The notes: generated by a model from the sequence alone, not told the origin. A stretch of 64,000 nt of DNA from an uncultured Pelagibacteraceae bacterium (GCA_902569405.1 CACFTX010000004.1:7501-71500), one strand, 5' to 3'; positions 19,156-29,568 are shown, counted from the stretch's first letter. Made by a program: numbers and translations.

Positions 19156-19896
19156 TTATGACTTATATTCCATTATTTTTTTTAAGGCTAGATAATCTTC
19201 CTCTGTATCGATGCCTATTGGAGAAGATTTTGCTAAAGCCACATTAATTTTAATACCATTATCTAGTGCTCGTAATTGTTCTAAACTATATTTTACTTCA
19301 TTTTTGCTTTGATCAAAATTTACAAATTTTTCTAAAATATTTACTTTATAAATATAAATTCCAATATGATGATAAATATTTTCATATTTGCTTGAAGGGT
19401 CTTGTCTTGAAAAATTTAAAGCAAAAGGAAAATTCTCATTAGAAAGTTTTTCTTTTAATGATACCTTAACTATATTTTTGTTTGATAACATTGTGCTATT
19501 TTTAATTTTTGTAGCTAAAGTTCCAAAATCTGCATTATTATTAATCATACAATTATTTAAATTTATTATATCATTCACATCTATATTTGGTTCATCGCCT
19601 TGTAAATTCAGGATATAATCAACATTATCAATTCCCAATTTTTTAAAACCTTCAAATATACGATCGCTCCCAGATTTGTGTTTATTATCTGTTAAAATTG
19701 CTTCCCCTCCATTTTTTTCAACTTCTTTTAAAATTTCACCATCTTCAGCACAAACCACAACTCTACCGATGTTTGTTTTTTTTGCTTTATTAAACACATG
19801 AGAAATAATGGGCAAATCATTTATTTTCAAAAGTGGTTTGCCTGGCAACCTTGAAGCTGACATTCTTGAGGGAATTAAAATTATTGTTTTTTGCAT
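19156..19896 (-). CDS. kdsB: 3-deoxy-manno-octulosonate cytidylyltransferase
   Basis: IPSRMSASRLPGKPL, NLQGDEPNID, HHIGIYIYK. Confidence 0.95.
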   Translation of the reverse strand: MQKTIILIPSRMSASRLPGKPLLKINDLPIISHVFNKAKKTNIGRVVVCAEDGEILKEVEKNGGEAILTDNKHKSGSDRIFEGFKKLGIDNVDYILNLQGDEPNIDVNDIINLNNCMINNNADFGTLATKIKNSTMLSNKNIVKVSLKEKLSNENFPFALNFSRQDPSSKYENIYHHIGIYIYKVNILEKFVNFDQSKNEVKYSLEQLRALDNGIKINVALAKSSPIGIDTEEDYLALKKIMEYKS

Positions 19897-20013
19897 TTAA
19901 ATTTATGTTTTATTTATCTGTGCGTCTAACAGACGCAAATTAATAGTCTAAAAATTAAGTAATTTTCAGATAATTATGTTATACGTCCAAAATAATTATA
20001 ATTAAATAAATTT

Positions 20014-20547
20014 ATGGATAGTTTTGAGATCAACAAAATAATTACAGCGGTTTTGTTAGTAGTTTTGCTTGTATTTGGTGTTGGTAAAATATCTGATGTA
20101 ATTTTCAAAGTTAATAAACCAGATATTCAAGGCTACAAAGTTGAAGTAAAAGTTGGAGATGCGACAGCAACTCAAGCAAGCTCTGAAAGTCAGATAGATA
20201 TTGCCACTTTATTAGCAATGGGAGATATGGAACATGGAAAAAAAGTTTTTAAAAAGTGCGCCGCATGTCATAGCGTTAACAAAGGAGGGGGAAATAAAAT
20301 TGGGCCAAAACTTTGGAATGTAATGTTCAGACCAGTTGGATCAATATCAGACTATAAATACTCGAAAGCTTTATTAATTTACAAAAAAGAATGGAACTGG
20401 GAAGAAATGAATGGTTTTTTAATTAAGCCATCAAAATGGATCAAAGGAAACAAAATGGGATTCGCTGGACTAAAAAAAGAAAAAGATAGAGCTTCGGTTA
20501 TTTTATATTTAAATCAAAATAGTGACAATCCGAAACCATTACCGTAA
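20014..20547 (+). CDS. Membrane-anchored class I cytochrome c (CycM/c552-like)
   Basis: N-terminal TM segment; heme motif CAACHS; IGPKLWNVMFRPVGSISDYKYSKAL. Confidence 0.9.
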   Translation: MDSFEINKIITAVLLVVLLVFGVGKISDVIFKVNKPDIQGYKVEVKVGDATATQASSESQIDIATLLAMGDMEHGKKVFKKCAACHSVNKGGGNKIGPKLWNVMFRPVGSISDYKYSKALLIYKKEWNWEEMNGFLIKPSKWIKGNKMGFAGLKKEKDRASVILYLNQNSDNPKPLP

Positions 20548-21468
20548 TTTCTCAAAGCAATATAATAAAATACTTTTTTGAACATAAATTCTATTAAGTG
20601 CCTGTTGAAAAACTTTGCTCTTTTTCCCAAAAAAAACGTCGTTTGATACTTCAGATCCTCTAGGCAAACAGTGAAGAAAAATTGCATCTTTTTTTGCACA
20701 ACTCATAATCATTGAGGTTACTTTAAAATTTTTAAAATCTTTTATTTTCTTAAATTTATTTACTTTATCGTTCATTGATACAACTTTATCTGTAAAAACT
20801 ACATCGCTTCCCGTTGCTGCTTTTTTACTATTGTTAAATATTTTAATATTACTTTTATTTTTTTTTGCCCAATTTAATAAGTCTCTATTTGGTTCATATT
20901 TTTTTGGACAACCAATGTTTAATTTAAATGAAAATTTAACTGAAGCTTCAATTAAGCTGTTAAGAACATTATTTGAGTCTCCAATCCAACAAATTTGTAA
21001 TTTTGATATAGGTTTTTTTTTAATCTCTTCAATAGTAAAAACATCAGATAAAACTTGAGTTGGATGTGATTTAGGAGATAGTCCATTAATCAAGGGAATG
21101 GTCATATATTTTTTTAATATATTCAATTTTTGTTCACTATCAGTTCTGAGCATAAATGCACTTCCAAAAGTAGATATAATTTTTGCTGTATCTGCTAAAC
21201 TTTCTCCTCCCTTTTTTAAATGTAGTTCATCTGGACGTAAAGTAAGCGCTCCTCCACTAAGTTGTTTAATTGCAATGTAAAAACTTAATCTAGTTCTTAG
21301 GCTTGATTTTTCAAACATTTGAATTAACAGTTTACCTTTTAAAGGTGAGTCATTATCTACATCAAGAGTATTAAAATTTTTTCTACTAATCTTTCTTTTT
21401 TTTGCATCCAAAATTATTTTTTTTAAATCTCTACTAGGAATGTTTTTTATATTAATAAAATGCTTCAT
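20539..21468 (-). CDS. argF: Ornithine carbamoyltransferase
   Basis: EKSSLRTRLSF (STRT-like site), HPTQVLSD, HCLPRG. Confidence 0.94.
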   Translation of the reverse strand: MKHFINIKNIPSRDLKKIILDAKKRKISRKNFNTLDVDNDSPLKGKLLIQMFEKSSLRTRLSFYIAIKQLSGGALTLRPDELHLKKGGESLADTAKIISTFGSAFMLRTDSEQKLNILKKYMTIPLINGLSPKSHPTQVLSDVFTIEEIKKKPISKLQICWIGDSNNVLNSLIEASVKFSFKLNIGCPKKYEPNRDLLNWAKKNKSNIKIFNNSKKAATGSDVVFTDKVVSMNDKVNKFKKIKDFKNFKVTSMIMSCAKKDAIFLHCLPRGSEVSNDVFFGKKSKVFQQALNRIYVQKSILLYCFEKLR

Positions 21469-21475
21469 CTTATTA

Positions 21476-22639
21476 TTAAAATTCTACACAAACTTTTCTA
21501 ATAATCTTTATTGCAATATCTATTTCGGACTTCTTGACATTTAGAGGAGGTAAAATTCTTATAGTATTTTCCCCTGCTCTTATTGTGAGTAATTTATTAT
21601 CCTGAAGTTTTTTAATAAATTTTGTTGGATCGTTAAAAAGTTGTAATCCAATTAACAAACCTACGCCTCTTACCTCTATAATTAATTTAGGGTAATCATT
21701 TTTAATTTTATTTAGTTCATTATGAAAATATTGAGATATTTTTTGTATCTTTTTAAGAAATCCTTTTTTAAAAATTTGATCTAATACTGAATTACCTACG
21801 CTCATTGCTAAAGGATTGCCACCATTTGTGGTTCCATGGGTACCAGGAACCATTCCAGAAGCAACTTTTTTTGTCATTAAAACCGCACCAAGTGGAAATC
21901 CTCCTCCTATTCCTTTGGCAATTGGTACTATATCTGGTTTAACTTTTGCATACTCAAATGCAAAAAACTTTCCGGTTCTTCCAATTCCACATTGAACTTC
22001 GTCTAAAATTAACAGTATTTTTTTTTGATTACATATTTTTCTTAACTTCTTTAAAAAAATATTATTATGAACTTTAATTCCACCTTCTCCCATAATGGTT
22101 TCAACCATAATTGCAGCAGTATTTTTTTTTATAGATTTTTTTAAAGATTTTAAATTACCAAATTTAAAATGATCAAAACCACTGACTTTGGGACCAAAAC
22201 CCTCTTGCATTTTTTTACTTCCGCTCGCATTAATTGCGGCGATTGTTCTTCCGTGAAATGAATTTTTTATACAAAGAATTCTATTTTTTTTTGGTTTACC
22301 GATAGAATAAAAATATCTTCTTGCAACTTTTATCGATGCTTCAGTTGCTTCGGTTCCAGAATTTTGAAAAATAACACAATCAGCAAAGGTTTTTTTAGTA
22401 AGTCTTTTAGCAAGTTTTTCTCCTTCTTGAATAATAAATGCATTTGAAATTTGCCAAACTTTCTTGGCTTGTTTATTTATTGCTCTAATTAGATGTGGAT
22501 TTGAATGCCCTAAAGAATTAACAGCTATACCTTGAACAAAATCTAAATATTTTTTCCCACTCGTAGAATATAAAAAACTGCCCTTGCCTTTTTTAAAAGC
22601 AATTTTTCTTCTATTATAATTCTTAGCTAAAGCACTCAT
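21476..22639 (-). CDS. argD: Acetylornithine aminotransferase
   Basis: PLP-aminotransferase class III: NSGTEATEASIKVARRY, FHGRTIAAINASGS, LDEVQCGIGRTGKFFA, IAKGIGGGFPLGA. Confidence 0.95.
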   Translation of the reverse strand: MSALAKNYNRRKIAFKKGKGSFLYSTSGKKYLDFVQGIAVNSLGHSNPHLIRAINKQAKKVWQISNAFIIQEGEKLAKRLTKKTFADCVIFQNSGTEATEASIKVARRYFYSIGKPKKNRILCIKNSFHGRTIAAINASGSKKMQEGFGPKVSGFDHFKFGNLKSLKKSIKKNTAAIMVETIMGEGGIKVHNNIFLKKLRKICNQKKILLILDEVQCGIGRTGKFFAFEYAKVKPDIVPIAKGIGGGFPLGAVLMTKKVASGMVPGTHGTTNGGNPLAMSVGNSVLDQIFKKGFLKKIQKISQYFHNELNKIKNDYPKLIIEVRGVGLLIGLQLFNDPTKFIKKLQDNKLLTIRAGENTIRILPPLNVKKSEIDIAIKIIRKVCVEF

Positions 22640-22647
22640 TTTTAATT

Positions 22648-23469
22648 TTATGATTTAATTTTATAACCTTTTTTAAAAAGATAAAAGGCTACAAACCATA
22701 TTACAACTGAAATAATGGTTAAATAAAATAATCCAAACTTAATAGATCCATCTGCAGTTCCTAAAAAACCAAATCTAAAACCATCTATCATATAAAAAAA
22801 TGGATTAACGGTGCTTATATTTTTAAAAAAAATTGGCAGCTTATCAATTGAATAAAAAACCCCACTAAGAAATGATAGGGGAGTAATTACAAAATTAGTA
22901 ATCGTAGCAGTATGATCAAATTTTTCTGCCCATAGACCAGTTATAAAACCTAAAGACCCCAGAATAAAAGAGCTTAAAAATCCAAAAACAAATATGTAAA
23001 AAATACTATAAAAACTAATATCAATTATAATTGAAAAAACTGCTATAGATATAATTGCAATAACCAAACTTCTTGTAACAGCGGCTAAAATTATAGCAAA
23101 AGAAACCTCTAACGCTGATAATGGAGCATATAACATATCGACAATATTGCCCTGCATTTTACTTATCATAAATGAACTAACTGAATGACTAAAAGATTGG
23201 CCTATAAGACTCATAACGATTAATCCTGGAGCTAAGAAATTGATAAAAGGATGACCTAAAACATCACCTTTGTCACTACCAAGAGCTAAAGTTAATACGG
23301 AAAGAAACAATAGACTTGAAATTAATGGTGATAAAAGAGTTTGAGCCCACACTACAAAAAATCTACTTACCTCTTTAAAGTATAAATTAATTGCACCAAC
23401 CCAATTTACTGTGCCAAATCTTTTTATCCCAATTTTATATTTATTTTGTAATTCAACCATCGGTAACAA
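22648..23469 (-). CDS. ABC-2 type transporter permease
   Basis: Six-TM pattern and ABC-2 motif FLSGVFYSIDKLPIFFKNISTVNPFFYMIDGFRFGF; no ATPase partner adjacent. Confidence 0.85.
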   Translation of the reverse strand: MLPMVELQNKYKIGIKRFGTVNWVGAINLYFKEVSRFFVVWAQTLLSPLISSLLFLSVLTLALGSDKGDVLGHPFINFLAPGLIVMSLIGQSFSHSVSSFMISKMQGNIVDMLYAPLSALEVSFAIILAAVTRSLVIAIISIAVFSIIIDISFYSIFYIFVFGFLSSFILGSLGFITGLWAEKFDHTATITNFVITPLSFLSGVFYSIDKLPIFFKNISTVNPFFYMIDGFRFGFLGTADGSIKFGLFYLTIISVVIWFVAFYLFKKGYKIKS

Positions 23470-23589
23470 TTCATATAGTCTTTTTTAAAATATTGTTAAT
23501 AAAACAAAAATTTTACTTGTTTTTTATACCTTATTATGAACAACTCTATATAGAGTTATATTGATTTAAAAACACTAAATGTAGTATTT

Positions 23590-24087
23590 ATGAGCTGGAC
23601 TGAAGAAAAAGTTGCAAAATTAAAAGAATTATGGGGCAAAGGAAATACTGCTAGTCAAATTGCAGAAATAATTGGAGGCATTAGCAGAAATGCTGTAATC
23701 GGAAAAGCCCATAGGTTAAATCTCTCTGCAAAAATAAAGACGAGAAGCTCCTCAAATAATCAAAAAAATGCAAAATCAGTTGAAAACGAAAATAAATCCT
23801 CAAGAAAAAGTAGAAGAAATAGATTTAAGTCTTTAATTATTGAAAAAGATTTTGAGCCTGAAAATCCAAAACAGTTAGAAGAATTAGATGAAAGTGTATG
23901 TAAATGGCCAATTGGACATCCAAATGAAAATTCTTTTTATTTTTGTGGAAGAAAATCTTTAAAAGATTTTTCTTATTGTAAGCTTCATTTGCTCTATGCT
24001 TTCCAGCCAAAAGGTAAAAAAGAAGATACAAATGAAAAAGATGAAGACGTGCCACACTTTATAGAAAAGAAAATCAAATCTGCCTAA
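23590..24087 (+). CDS. gcrA: GcrA cell cycle regulator family protein
   Basis: MSWTEEKVAKLKELWGKGNTASQIAEIIGGISRNAVIGKAHRL plus C-terminal CKWPIGHP...FCG...YCKLHLLYAFQP. Confidence 0.95.
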   Translation: MSWTEEKVAKLKELWGKGNTASQIAEIIGGISRNAVIGKAHRLNLSAKIKTRSSSNNQKNAKSVENENKSSRKSRRNRFKSLIIEKDFEPENPKQLEELDESVCKWPIGHPNENSFYFCGRKSLKDFSYCKLHLLYAFQPKGKKEDTNEKDEDVPHFIEKKIKSA

Positions 24088-24101
24088 TTTTACAATCTAT
24101 T

Positions 24102-24245
24102 TTATTTAGTTAATTTATTAAAATTTTTTTTTAAATTTTTTTTTTTATTTTTAGCAATAAGTCCTCTAATTATAGCTTTTTTTGTCAGATATATTACAAA
24201 AAGAAGTATTGAAGCAATAATAAAATAAACAAAATAAATAATCAT
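24102..24245 (-). CDS. Putative 47-aa single-pass membrane protein
   Basis: Downstream ATG of the track ORF gives MIIYFVYFIIASILLFVIYLTKKAIIRGLIAKNKKKNLKKNFNKLTK; starts 7 nt after the epimerase stop on the same strand. Confidence 0.4.
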   Translation of the reverse strand: MIIYFVYFIIASILLFVIYLTKKAIIRGLIAKNKKKNLKKNFNKLTK

Positions 24246-24252
24246 AAATAAC

Positions 24253-25206
24253 TTATTTTTTATTATTTTTACTAACGGAAAATTGACCGCCCTCTCGCCA
24301 GTTAAAGCTATATTTTTTAACTGATTCTTCAAAAAAGAGCTTGCTTGGACATCCAATATCAAAATTTGTCACTCCAGATTCAGATTTGATATTTGAATAT
24401 TTCAACAAACGAAGTTGGTCAAGTGTTAATAATGGATTTGGAAACAACTGAAAAAAAGAAGCGGAAAGTTTAGCAATAAATAAAGGTATTGGTAATAAAA
24501 TTCTTTTTTTATTAATACATCTTAATAAAATGTGAATTATTTCTTTAAAACTTAAAATTTCAGGTCCTATTGCTTCAATTTTTTTTGAGGTTATTTTTTT
24601 TGATATTAAATAAAATATCAATTCGGCTACATCAGAAGCATGTATTGGAGCAAACTTTGTTTTTCCCTCGTAATAAAGAGGAAAAATTGGTAAGAAAGTT
24701 AATAACTTCATAAACTTAGTTGTTAATGAGTCAGAGACGCTAAATATCAATGATGGTTTTACAATTGTAACTCTAGGAAAATTTTCTCTAATTTTTTTTT
24801 CACCATTTATTTTGCTTTGTGCATATTTGCTGTCGCTAGCCTTTTCAATTCCTAAAGCACTAATATGGATAAATTGTTCAGTTTTGTATTGATTGCATAG
24901 TTTAGAAACTAAATTAGGAAAATTAGTATGAATGTTTTCAAAAGAGTTTCCTTTGCCAGTCTCATTCAGCACGCCCACAAGATTAATTACGATTTCTGCT
25001 TTTTTAATTAAATTTCTTAATTTTTCTTCATCAAATATACTTCCTTGAACTATAGACAGATATCCAGCATTAGCTAAAGTTTTTAAACGATAAGCTTTTT
25101 GATGCGAGTTTCGCGTTAAAACGGTTAAAGTAAAATCCCTTGAAAGGCGCCTGCATAAAAATAGGCCAATTTGACCACTACCACCAAAAATTAAAACATT
25201 TTTCAT
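24253..25206 (-). CDS. NAD(P)-binding NDUFA9-like/complex I-associated SDR family protein
   Basis: NVLIFGGSGQIGLFLCRRL Rossmann motif, SALGIEKASDSKYAQSKINGEKKIRE. Confidence 0.85.
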   Translation of the reverse strand: MKNVLIFGGSGQIGLFLCRRLSRDFTLTVLTRNSHQKAYRLKTLANAGYLSIVQGSIFDEEKLRNLIKKAEIVINLVGVLNETGKGNSFENIHTNFPNLVSKLCNQYKTEQFIHISALGIEKASDSKYAQSKINGEKKIRENFPRVTIVKPSLIFSVSDSLTTKFMKLLTFLPIFPLYYEGKTKFAPIHASDVAELIFYLISKKITSKKIEAIGPEILSFKEIIHILLRCINKKRILLPIPLFIAKLSASFFQLFPNPLLTLDQLRLLKYSNIKSESGVTNFDIGCPSKLFFEESVKKYSFNWREGGQFSVSKNNKK

Positions 25207-25258
25207 TGTAATCTAAAAATAGACATTATTCTTTTGTCTTTATATATATAAATTAAAT

Positions 25259-25879
25259 ATGAATAATAACATACAAATTTTTGACAATGACCTGCCATCG
25301 GAAATTGATTTATCTAATGAAAAAGTTATAGGGATTGATTGTGAGGCTCTTGGTCTCACACTTGGCAGAGACCCTCTAACCTTGGTGCAGTTAGGTTTGG
25401 TATCTAAAAAATTTTATTTAATTAAATTAAATAGAGAAACTTATAAGGCGCCAAATTTAATTAAACTTTTATCAAACTCTTCAATTGAATTCATTATGCA
25501 TTATTCAAGACAAGACTTGCTCTGGCTAAAATACCATTTGAAAGTCGAACCTATAAATATTTTCGACACAAAAGTGGCCTCAAAGTTAGTTAGAACAATG
25601 TCAAACATGCATGGTTACAAAGATTTGGTTAAAGAATTATGTGGAAAAGATATATCAAAAAAAGAACAACAAAGTGACTGGGGGAATCCAAACCTTTCCA
25701 CTAAACAAATCAGCTATGCGGCTGCAGATACTGAACATTTATTTGAAATAAAAGATAAACTAACAAAAATGCTTATAAGAGAAAAAAGAATTGAACTTTT
25801 TAAAAAATGCATGAAAGTTATACCTACTATGGTTGATTTAGAAATATCAGGATTCAAACCATCAATATTTGAACATTAA
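25259..25879 (+). CDS. rnd: Ribonuclease D-like 3'-5' exonuclease
   Basis: DEDD motifs: GIDCEALGL, DTKVASKL, QISYAAADTEHLFEI; short form. Confidence 0.9.
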   Translation: MNNNIQIFDNDLPSEIDLSNEKVIGIDCEALGLTLGRDPLTLVQLGLVSKKFYLIKLNRETYKAPNLIKLLSNSSIEFIMHYSRQDLLWLKYHLKVEPINIFDTKVASKLVRTMSNMHGYKDLVKELCGKDISKKEQQSDWGNPNLSTKQISYAAADTEHLFEIKDKLTKMLIREKRIELFKKCMKVIPTMVDLEISGFKPSIFEH

Positions 25880-25887
25880 AAAAATTA

Positions 25888-26856
25888 ATGAAAAAAAATA
25901 ATTATAAAAAAATAGCAAAAGATGTCATTGATCTTGAGATACAAGCTTTAAAAAAATTAAAAAATTCTATAAACAACTCTTTTAACCAAGCTGTAAATAC
26001 AATAGTTAAATGCCAATCAAAAATTATTCTTTGTGGCGTTGGAAAAAGTTATTTAATTGCATCAAAAATATCAGCAACATTGTCTTCGGTTGGCTGTCCA
26101 TCTTTTTCTCTTGCTGCTAGTGACTGTTCCCATGGTGACCTCGGCAGTATATCAAAAAAAGATGTTCTAATTTTAATTAGCAATTCTGGAGAAACACAAG
26201 AACTTAAGCCTGTAATACAATTCGCGAACAGAAATAGAATAACACTAATAGGAATAGTTTCAAAAAAAAATTCTATATTATATAAAGCTTCAGATATAAA
26301 ACTTTTTATCCCTGAAGTTAAAGAGGCTGGACTTGGCATCGTCCCAACAAGCAGTACCACGGAGTCCTTAGCAATTGGAGATTGTCTAGCTGTAGCAGCT
26401 TTAAATAAAAAAGGATTTAATAAAAAAAATTTTAAAAGTCTTCACCCAAAAGGATCACTTGGCGCCCAGTTAAAAACTGCTGAAGATTTGATGATTAAAA
26501 AAAAAGGAATACCATTTATAAATGAAAATTCTAATATGAAAAATGCTCTCAATATAATCACCAAAAAAAAACTTGGAGTATTAATTGCAATAAATAAAAA
26601 AAAAATGACTACCGGTATTATTACTGACGGTCAAATTAGAAGATCAACACAAAAAAATAATAATTTAAAAAAATTATTAGTAAAAAATGTTATGACTAAA
26701 AATCCAATCAGCATTCATAAAGATACACTTGCCTCAAAAAGTTTATCTATAATGTCTGAGAAAAAAATAACTAGTCTGTGTATTCATAAAAAAAATAAAA
26801 GAAAAACTATTGGTTTACTCCATATTCACAATATACTTGGTGCAAATATCCAATAA
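25888..26856 (+). CDS. kdsD: Arabinose-5-phosphate isomerase (KpsF/GutQ family)
   Basis: SIS domain (GVGKSYLIASKISATLSSVGCPSFSL, SNSGETQEL) plus two CBS domains. Confidence 0.93.
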   Translation: MKKNNYKKIAKDVIDLEIQALKKLKNSINNSFNQAVNTIVKCQSKIILCGVGKSYLIASKISATLSSVGCPSFSLAASDCSHGDLGSISKKDVLILISNSGETQELKPVIQFANRNRITLIGIVSKKNSILYKASDIKLFIPEVKEAGLGIVPTSSTTESLAIGDCLAVAALNKKGFNKKNFKSLHPKGSLGAQLKTAEDLMIKKKGIPFINENSNMKNALNIITKKKLGVLIAINKKKMTTGIITDGQIRRSTQKNNNLKKLLVKNVMTKNPISIHKDTLASKSLSIMSEKKITSLCIHKKNKRKTIGLLHIHNILGANIQ

Positions 26857-27441
26857 ATGAACAAAAAAACTGCAGCGCAATTTTTTTTATTGTTAATAAT
26901 TGTTGCAATTTCTTTTGTAATTTTTCTTAAATATTTCAATCAAAAAACTGAGGTAAAAAAAAAGAATCTAGAAAATAAAAAAATATCAAAAACTTTAGAA
27001 GAAAGTTCAAATATTATAAAAGATATAGAATACCTTTCTAAAGACAATATAGGGAATACTTACAAAATTAATGCAAAATTTGGAGAAATTAATCAAAACA
27101 ACACAAACTTAATTTTGCTAAAAAATGTTAAAGCAATAATAACTATTGCTGATTCTGAAGATATCCTTATTTACTCAAATTTTGCAAAATATAACAGTCA
27201 AACATATAATACAAATTTTTATGAAAATATAAGAGTCCATTATGGAGAACATAAAATAAATTCTGAATATTTGGACTTTTTATTCAGTCAAAGCATTGCA
27301 ATACTTCAACAAGACATAGTTTATAGAAATTCTCAAACAAAACTCTTAGCTGATAGATTGGAAATTGACTTAATTACAAAAAACTCTAAACTTTCAATGA
27401 AAAATAAAAAAGAAAAAATTGAAATATTTTACATAAAATAA
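26857..27441 (+). CDS. lptC: LPS export protein LptC-like
   Basis: Single N-terminal TM, beta-rich periplasmic domain ending LLADRLEIDLITKNSKLSM; between kdsD and lptB. Confidence 0.75.
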   Translation: MNKKTAAQFFLLLIIVAISFVIFLKYFNQKTEVKKKNLENKKISKTLEESSNIIKDIEYLSKDNIGNTYKINAKFGEINQNNTNLILLKNVKAIITIADSEDILIYSNFAKYNSQTYNTNFYENIRVHYGEHKINSEYLDFLFSQSIAILQQDIVYRNSQTKLLADRLEIDLITKNSKLSMKNKKEKIEIFYIK

Positions 27442-27442
27442 T

Positions 27443-28222
27443 ATGGCAATTATTAAAAAATTTAGAATAAAAAGTTTTAAAAAGAACACCCCTCTAATAT
27501 CGTTTAATAAAATTTCAATATCTTTTGGAAAAAGACAAATTTTAGATGACGTAAGTTTCAAAGTTAACCCTGGTGAGATTTTAGGATTACTCGGACCAAA
27601 TGGAGCTGGAAAAAGTACAATATTCAATATTCTAACAGGATTAATAAAGCCTGATCATGGTCAAATATTTTTTGAATCAAAAGATGCAACTGATTATCCA
27701 ATTTATTTAAGAACTAGAAAATTTAAAATTGGCTATGTTCCGCAATATGGTGGATTTTTTAATGATTTGACACTAAATGAAAACCTAAATGCTATTGCTG
27801 AAGTATTAATTGACAATAAAAATAACAGAATCAGTAAAGTAAATGAATTAATAGCAAAATTTGAATTAGACAATATTAGAGAAGTGAAAGCAAAATTTTT
27901 ATCTGGTGGACAACGCCGAAAGTTGGTTATTTGTATGGCTTTACTTGGTGATCCAAAAATTTTATTGTGCGATGAAATTTTTGCAGCTCTAGATGTTCTA
28001 ACTATTCAAATGTTAAAAAAAATTTTAGTAAAATTACAAAATGAAAAACCTCAAATGTGCATAATAATTTGCGAACACCAAGCTAGAGAACTTTTATCAG
28101 TTGTAGATCGTGCAATGATTTTATCTAACACTAAAATTATAGCTAAAGGAACTCCCTCTCAACTTATAAATAATCAGAGTGCTCGAAATGCATATTTTGG
28201 GGAATTTTTTAAATTTAATTAA
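27443..28222 (+). CDS. lptB: LPS export ABC transporter ATP-binding protein
   Basis: Walker A GPNGAGKST, signature LSGGQRRKL, Walker B ILLCDE, IGYVPQYGGFFNDLTLNEN; LptB-like C-terminus. Confidence 0.92.
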   Translation: MAIIKKFRIKSFKKNTPLISFNKISISFGKRQILDDVSFKVNPGEILGLLGPNGAGKSTIFNILTGLIKPDHGQIFFESKDATDYPIYLRTRKFKIGYVPQYGGFFNDLTLNENLNAIAEVLIDNKNNRISKVNELIAKFELDNIREVKAKFLSGGQRRKLVICMALLGDPKILLCDEIFAALDVLTIQMLKKILVKLQNEKPQMCIIICEHQARELLSVVDRAMILSNTKIIAKGTPSQLINNQSARNAYFGEFFKFN

Positions 28223-28230
28223 AATATTAA

Positions 28231-29568
28231 ATGTCAAAACATGTAATAATTAAAAAAAAAATTAATCCATTTAATAAAATAATAACAGTCCCTGGGGACA
28301 AGTCGATTAGCATACGCTTCATTTTATTGGCAGCAATGGCTCTTGGAAAATCAAGAGCTTATGGTTTACTAAACAGCCAAGACTGCAATGCATCACTTAA
28401 AGCAATAAGTAAACTTGGAGTTAAAGTATATAAAAAAAAAAATTATATAGAAATAAACGGACAAGGTTTAAATGGTTTGCCATTTAAAAACAAAACTGTA
28501 ATAAATTGTCAAAATTCAGGTACACTAATGAGACTCATTGGTGGCCTAGTTTGTAAATCTAAAAAAACAATTGTTTTAAAAGGCGATCAAAGTTTATCAC
28601 AAAGACCTGTGCGAGTCATAGAACCACTAAATCATTTTGGAGTTAATGTTAAATCAAAAAATAATAAATTACCTATTGAAATAACTGGAACAAATTTTTT
28701 GAGACCAATTGAATACAAAGAACTAAAAGGCTCAGCGCAAATAAAAACATTGTGTTTGCTTTGCGCTTTAAATACGCCAAAAGACTCTGTCACAACTATA
28801 ATTTCAAAATCTTCACGTAATCACACTGAAAAATTATTTAAACATCTTAAAATCCCAATTAAAATTAAAAAAAAGGGACAATATGATTTTATTAAAATTA
28901 AAGGTGGTTACCAATATTCTGGATTTGTTCAAAAAATACCTGGGGATATTTCAAGTGCATCTTTTTTTATTTGTTTAACCTTATTATCAAAAAATTCTAA
29001 GATCGTTATAAAAAATGTAAATATGAATAAAACTAGAACCGGGATAATAGATCTAGTTAAGAAAATTTGCTCTTCATCAATAAAAATAAAAAATAAAAAA
29101 ATAAAAAATGGAGAAGAGATTGCCGACATATATGTTAAAAGTGCAAAAAAATTTAAAGCAATAAATCCAGATCCATCTATTAGCAGCAAAGTAATAGACG
29201 AATATCCTCTTGTCTTTCTCTTGGCATGTAAAAGCTCAGGAAAATCTTTTTTCAAAGGAATAGGTGAACTTGTACACAAAGAAAGCAATCGACTCAAAGT
29301 ATGTGCTAATTTTCTTAGACAAATTGGAGTAAAAGTTGTTGAAAAAAAAGATAGTCTAAAAATTTATGGCAACCCAAATTTAAATATAAATAAAAATATA
29401 ACAGTTAAGAATTTTATGAAGGATCATAGAATATTTATGATGGCTTGTGTGGCTGCTCTCACACTTGATGGAAACGGAATTTTTAAAATTAATGATAAAG
29501 ACTCAATTAAATCATCATTCCCATCATTTATAACTTTAATAAAAAAACTTGGAGCAGAAATAAATTGA
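28231..29568 (+). CDS. aroA: 3-phosphoshikimate 1-carboxyvinyltransferase
   Basis: VPGDKSISIRFILLAA, NSGTLMRL, GSAQIKTLCLL, KESNRLK, DHRIFMMACVAAL. Confidence 0.93.
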   Translation: MSKHVIIKKKINPFNKIITVPGDKSISIRFILLAAMALGKSRAYGLLNSQDCNASLKAISKLGVKVYKKKNYIEINGQGLNGLPFKNKTVINCQNSGTLMRLIGGLVCKSKKTIVLKGDQSLSQRPVRVIEPLNHFGVNVKSKNNKLPIEITGTNFLRPIEYKELKGSAQIKTLCLLCALNTPKDSVTTIISKSSRNHTEKLFKHLKIPIKIKKKGQYDFIKIKGGYQYSGFVQKIPGDISSASFFICLTLLSKNSKIVIKNVNMNKTRTGIIDLVKKICSSSIKIKNKKIKNGEEIADIYVKSAKKFKAINPDPSISSKVIDEYPLVFLLACKSSGKSFFKGIGELVHKESNRLKVCANFLRQIGVKVVEKKDSLKIYGNPNLNINKNITVKNFMKDHRIFMMACVAALTLDGNGIFKINDKDSIKSSFPSFITLIKKLGAEIN

